From an uncultured Lentisphaeraceae bacterium (lineage in GTDB: Bacteria > Verrucomicrobiota > Kiritimatiellia > RFP12 > DVOR01), in contig CAMGJH010000059.1 of the NCBI GenBank assembly GCA_946056345.1, forward strand, positions 1-6,746: a DNA stretch of 6,746 nt, read 5' to 3'. A program made the translations under genes and the position numbers. How positions within the stretch are numbered: position 1 is the first letter of the stretch; every line of letters starts with the position of its first letter. The notes beneath the pieces are model-generated. The model saw only the letters and a list, made by a program, of their open reading frames with translations, was not told where the DNA came from and did no database searches. Shown piece by piece: positions 4,812-6,746 of the stretch.

Positions 4812-6488
4812 TTATTCAAAGAGGCTGGTATCAATGCGATGGCGGGTGTCATACTCGCCGCAATCGTAGTACTGATCGGCATCGCCGAGGGCGTTCTTCA
4901 GGCGGAAGAGCTCGTTCTTGAGCGTTTCGGTCACCTTGGCGTACTCCGGCTTACCGTAGACATTCTTGAGCTCCTCGGGATCCTTCTTCAGGTCAAAGAG
5001 CTCCCATTCGTCCACCTTGTAGTAGCGGATGAGCTTGTAGCGCGGGGTGCGCACGCCGTAATGGGCGGGGGTGTTGTGCTCACCGCCCTCGATGTAGTAG
5101 CGGTAGTAGAAACTCTTACGCCAATCGGCGGGGGTGCCGGTGGTGATGTTGGGCAGGAAGGAGCGGCCTTGCCAGTTGGCCGGCTGGGGAGCCCCGGCGG
5201 CATCGGCGAAGAAGGCGGCGAAGTCGACGTTGGTGATGAGGTCGGTATTGACCGTGCCGGGCTTGACGGCGGCGGGCCAACGCACGAGGAAGGGCATCTT
5301 GAGGGTCTCTTCCATCATAAAGCGCTTGTCGTAGAGGCCGTGGTCGCCGAGGAAGAAGCCCTGGTCGGCAGTGTAGATGACGATGGTGTTCTCGTCGAGC
5401 CCCTTGGCCTTCAGGTAGTCGAGCATTTCGCCAACGCTGTCATCGACGCTCTGCACGCAGGCGAGGTAATCCTGCATATAGCGCAGGTAGGAGAGCTTGA
5501 TGCGCTCGCGGCGGCGGCGTTCGCGCTCGTCGGCGCTCAACCCCTGCTCGTCGCGCAATTCCTTCGGCCAGCGACCGCGGCTCTCGCCGCTCTTGTACTG
5601 CGCGGGGTCGACCCCCGGGAACTGACCGCCCTCGGAGAAGTACTCGGTCAGCTTGAGGTCCTCTTCGATGCGCATGTGGTGCTCGAGGGTCATAAAGGTG
5701 CGCTTGATGGGCGAGGCGCGGCCCTTGAAGTCATCGAAGATCGTCTCGGGGCAGGGGATGTCCGCCAGCGTCTTGGCGCGGAAGGCAGCCTTATACTTCG
5801 GGCTCGGCAGCCAGTTGCGGTGCGGGGCCTTGTGCAGCATAAAGACGCAGAAGGGCTTGTCCTGCTCCACCGCCTCGTCGATGACGCTCTTGGTCACGCG
5901 CGTGAGGTTGTCGGTGGCATACTCGCCGGGGAAGGAGATACGGCCCTTGTTCGCGTTCAGGTTCCCCTCGAAGCCGCGCGGACACTTGGCCGCGTTGGTC
6001 AGGAAGAAGGGATCGAAGTAGACCCCCTGCCACTGGTAGATGGCCCAGCGATCCCAATCGCTGTCGCGCATCGTGTGGACGCCGCCCATATGCCACTTGC
6101 CGAGCATCGCGGTGTAGTAGCCGCTCTCGCGCAAGGTCCCGCCGACGGTCTTGATTTTGGGGGAGAGGTCGTTGAAGGAGGGGACGCCATTCTGGCAGCT
6201 GTACATCCCGGTGAGAATGCACGCGCGCGACGGGGCACAAATCGAGTTCGTCACGAAGACATCCTGGAAGAGTGCCCCCTCGGTGGCCAGACGGTCTAGA
6301 TTCGGCGTCTTGTTAATCCGCGAGCCATAGGCCGTGATTGCGTGCGCCGCGTGGTCATCGGTCATAATAAAGAGGATGTTCGGCCGCTTCTTGGCCGGGG
6401 CCTGGGCCAACGCCGGCGCGGCCGTCACCGCAGCCCCCATCGCCAAGCCACAGCCCGTTGCCTTCAGAAAGTCTCGTCTCGTGGTCAT
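4812..6488 (-). CDS. Tat-exported formylglycine-dependent sulfatase (N-acetylglucosamine-6-sulfatase-like)
   Basis: This 558-residue S1-type sulfatase should remove sulfate esters from a glycan outside the cytoplasm. A twin-arginine signal (TTRRDFLK, 2-9), a hydrophobic stretch and ALA at 26-28 give a likely cleavage site near residues 28-30. The mature protein opens RPNILFIMTDDHAAHA with metal ligands D44 and D45. The maturation motif is C84-A-P-S-R88, a Cys-type site in which C84 becomes formylglycine, by an anaerobic radical SAM maturase if the host is an anaerobe. Other catalytic residues are K131 and H133 (GKWHMGG), H219/H223 (HKAPHRNW), D375-Q376, H383 and K388 (ADQGFFLGDHGLYDK). The HKAPHRNW and DQGFFLG-DHG-YDKRFM segments resemble GlcNAc-6-sulfatase relatives, but the substrate is not proved. 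A charged region near 285-335 (ERERRRRERIK at 321-331) precedes the LRYMQDYLACVQSVDD helix. The ATG has GGAG about 6 nt upstream. It is first in the operon with the CBM9-like gene. Confidence 0.92.
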   Translation of the reverse strand: MTTRRDFLKATGCGLAMGAAVTAAPALAQAPAKKRPNILFIMTDDHAAHAITAYGSRINKTPNLDRLATEGALFQDVFVTNSICAPSRACILTGMYSCQNGVPSFNDLSPKIKTVGGTLRESGYYTAMLGKWHMGGVHTMRDSDWDRWAIYQWQGVYFDPFFLTNAAKCPRGFEGNLNANKGRISFPGEYATDNLTRVTKSVIDEAVEQDKPFCVFMLHKAPHRNWLPSPKYKAAFRAKTLADIPCPETIFDDFKGRASPIKRTFMTLEHHMRIEEDLKLTEYFSEGGQFPGVDPAQYKSGESRGRWPKELRDEQGLSADERERRRRERIKLSYLRYMQDYLACVQSVDDSVGEMLDYLKAKGLDENTIVIYTADQGFFLGDHGLYDKRFMMEETLKMPFLVRWPAAVKPGTVNTDLITNVDFAAFFADAAGAPQPANWQGRSFLPNITTGTPADWRKSFYYRYYIEGGEHNTPAHYGVRTPRYKLIRYYKVDEWELFDLKKDPEELKNVYGKPEYAKVTETLKNELFRLKNALGDADQYYDCGEYDTRHRIDTSLFE

Positions 6489-6533
6489 ATCGTCTCCAAT
6501 TCTCTTCCCCCCATCCTGGGCGGGATTGACAAT

Positions 6534-6562
6534 AGCCTATCAAACCCCTGCGCCACAGGCAA
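6534..6562 (-). promoter_or_regulatory. Weak candidate promoter for the sulfatase operon
   Basis: On the - strand TTGCCT (6557-6562) and TAGGCT (6534-6539) are separated by 17 nt and would start transcription about 40 nt before the sulfatase ATG. Both boxes match only part of the sigma70 consensus. The nearby ATAG-C-CTAT palindrome (6532-6540) overlaps the -10 box and could be an operator. No stronger promoter is visible in the 258 bp upstream. Confidence 0.25.
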
Positions 6563-6589
6563 GCCTTTATTCGCGAGCGCCGGCGGCAC

Positions 6590-6620
6590 CAGTCGACAGA
6601 GGACAGTTGACAGTCGACAG
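6590..6620. repeat. Heptad tandem repeat, unit CAGTCGA
   Basis: Four 7-bp units follow each other without gaps: CAGTCGA (6590-6596), CAGAGGA (6597-6603), CAGTTGA (6604-6610) and CAGTCGA (6611-6617), plus a final CAG. This lies about 100 bp upstream of the sulfatase start in non-coding sequence. Short heptad repeats of this kind are seen in some bacteria as intergenic microsatellites and may vary in copy number between strains. No function can be assigned. Confidence 0.65.
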
Positions 6621-6669
6621 GGCGCGTTCCGCGACGGATCGCCTGGGGGGAGGAGAAAACGCGCCCGCC

Positions 6670-6712
6670 CCGGGTCGACCCTCAACCCGGCCCTACCTCG
6701 AGGCCAACCCGG
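6670..6712. repeat. GC-rich intergenic repeat related to the 22-bp repeats at 1413-1500
   Basis: AACCCGG recurs 22 bp apart (6684-6690 and 6706-6712), and TCGA recurs about one unit apart (6675 and 6698). GGGTCGACCC (6672-6681) is a perfect palindrome, and CCGGGT (6670-6675) can also pair with ACCCGG (6685-6690). The 15-mer GGCCCTACCTCGAGG (6689-6703) is exactly the reverse complement of 1455-1469 in the tandem repeats after the acyltransferase. The two loci thus carry versions of one repeat in opposite orientation. Confidence 0.6.
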
Positions 6713-6717
6713 GGCGG

Positions 6718-6746
6718 ATGGCTACGCAGGAGGAAACCACAAAGAA
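6718..6746 (+). CDS. Possible start of a rightward gene, cut by the window edge
   Basis: From the ATG at 6718 the frame reads M-A-T-Q-E-E-T-T-K and stays open to the last base, and the composition looks like an ordinary soluble N-terminus. Upstream there is only a G-rich stretch (GGGGCGG) as a poor ribosome site. A strong AGGAGG at 6728-6733 lies inside this frame and could instead serve a start just beyond the window. Nine codons are too few to judge, so this is only a pointer that a gene divergent from the sulfatase may begin here. Confidence 0.2.

Noticed and set aside
4839..6299. A 486-codon open frame on the + strand with a hydrophobic-looking start
   Set aside because: It is antisense to the sulfatase; the Val/Leu/Gly-rich sequence reflects reversed codons of that gene, and no family is recognisable.

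Overview
This is a GC-rich bacterial window with five well-supported protein genes. One lies on the + strand: an acyltransferase-3 family membrane protein at 367-1416. Four lie on the - strand and are read in the order arylsulfatase (4812-6488), CBM9-like glycan-binding protein (4123-4797), HydE-type radical SAM maturase (3039-4073) and RmuC (1729-2964). A Tat-exported sulfatase paired with a CBM9-like protein is common in Planctomycetota, Verrucomicrobiota, Lentisphaerota and Kiritimatiellota. HydE points to an anaerobe with [FeFe]-hydrogenase chemistry. An anaerobic glycan-degrading member of that superphylum is therefore the best guess, but it is an inference from gene content; there is no rRNA or other phylogenetic marker here.

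Layout. Positions 1-133 are non-coding and dense in short GC-rich inverted repeats. At 134-163 there is a near-consensus sigma70 promoter (TTGACA, 18-nt spacer, TATACT). It is followed by a leader of about 200 nt (168-366) that can form two long, mutually exclusive helices just before the acyltransferase start codon. This is the most interesting feature of the window and looks like a cis-acting RNA switch. Downstream of the acyltransferase, 1417-1728 holds no gene. It contains the rest of four degenerate 22-bp tandem repeats (the first begins at 1413, inside the stop), a terminator formed by the last unit, a run of six G-tracts, and two further stem-loops between this gene and the convergent rmuC.

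On the - strand, the sulfatase and the CBM9-like gene are 14 nt apart, each with a good Shine-Dalgarno sequence, and form a convincing two-gene operon for recognising and desulfating a sulfated glycan. A terminator-like hairpin lies directly after the CBM9-like stop codon and before hydE, so hydE and rmuC may be separate units or depend on read-through. HydE is present without HydF, HydG or a hydrogenase in this window. RmuC belongs to a family linked to DNA recombination and has no obvious functional tie to its neighbours.

The right edge (6489-6746) carries the sulfatase leader, a four-unit heptad repeat, a GC-rich repeat sharing a 15-bp word in opposite orientation with the 22-bp repeats at 1413-1500, and possibly the first nine codons of a rightward gene at 6718.
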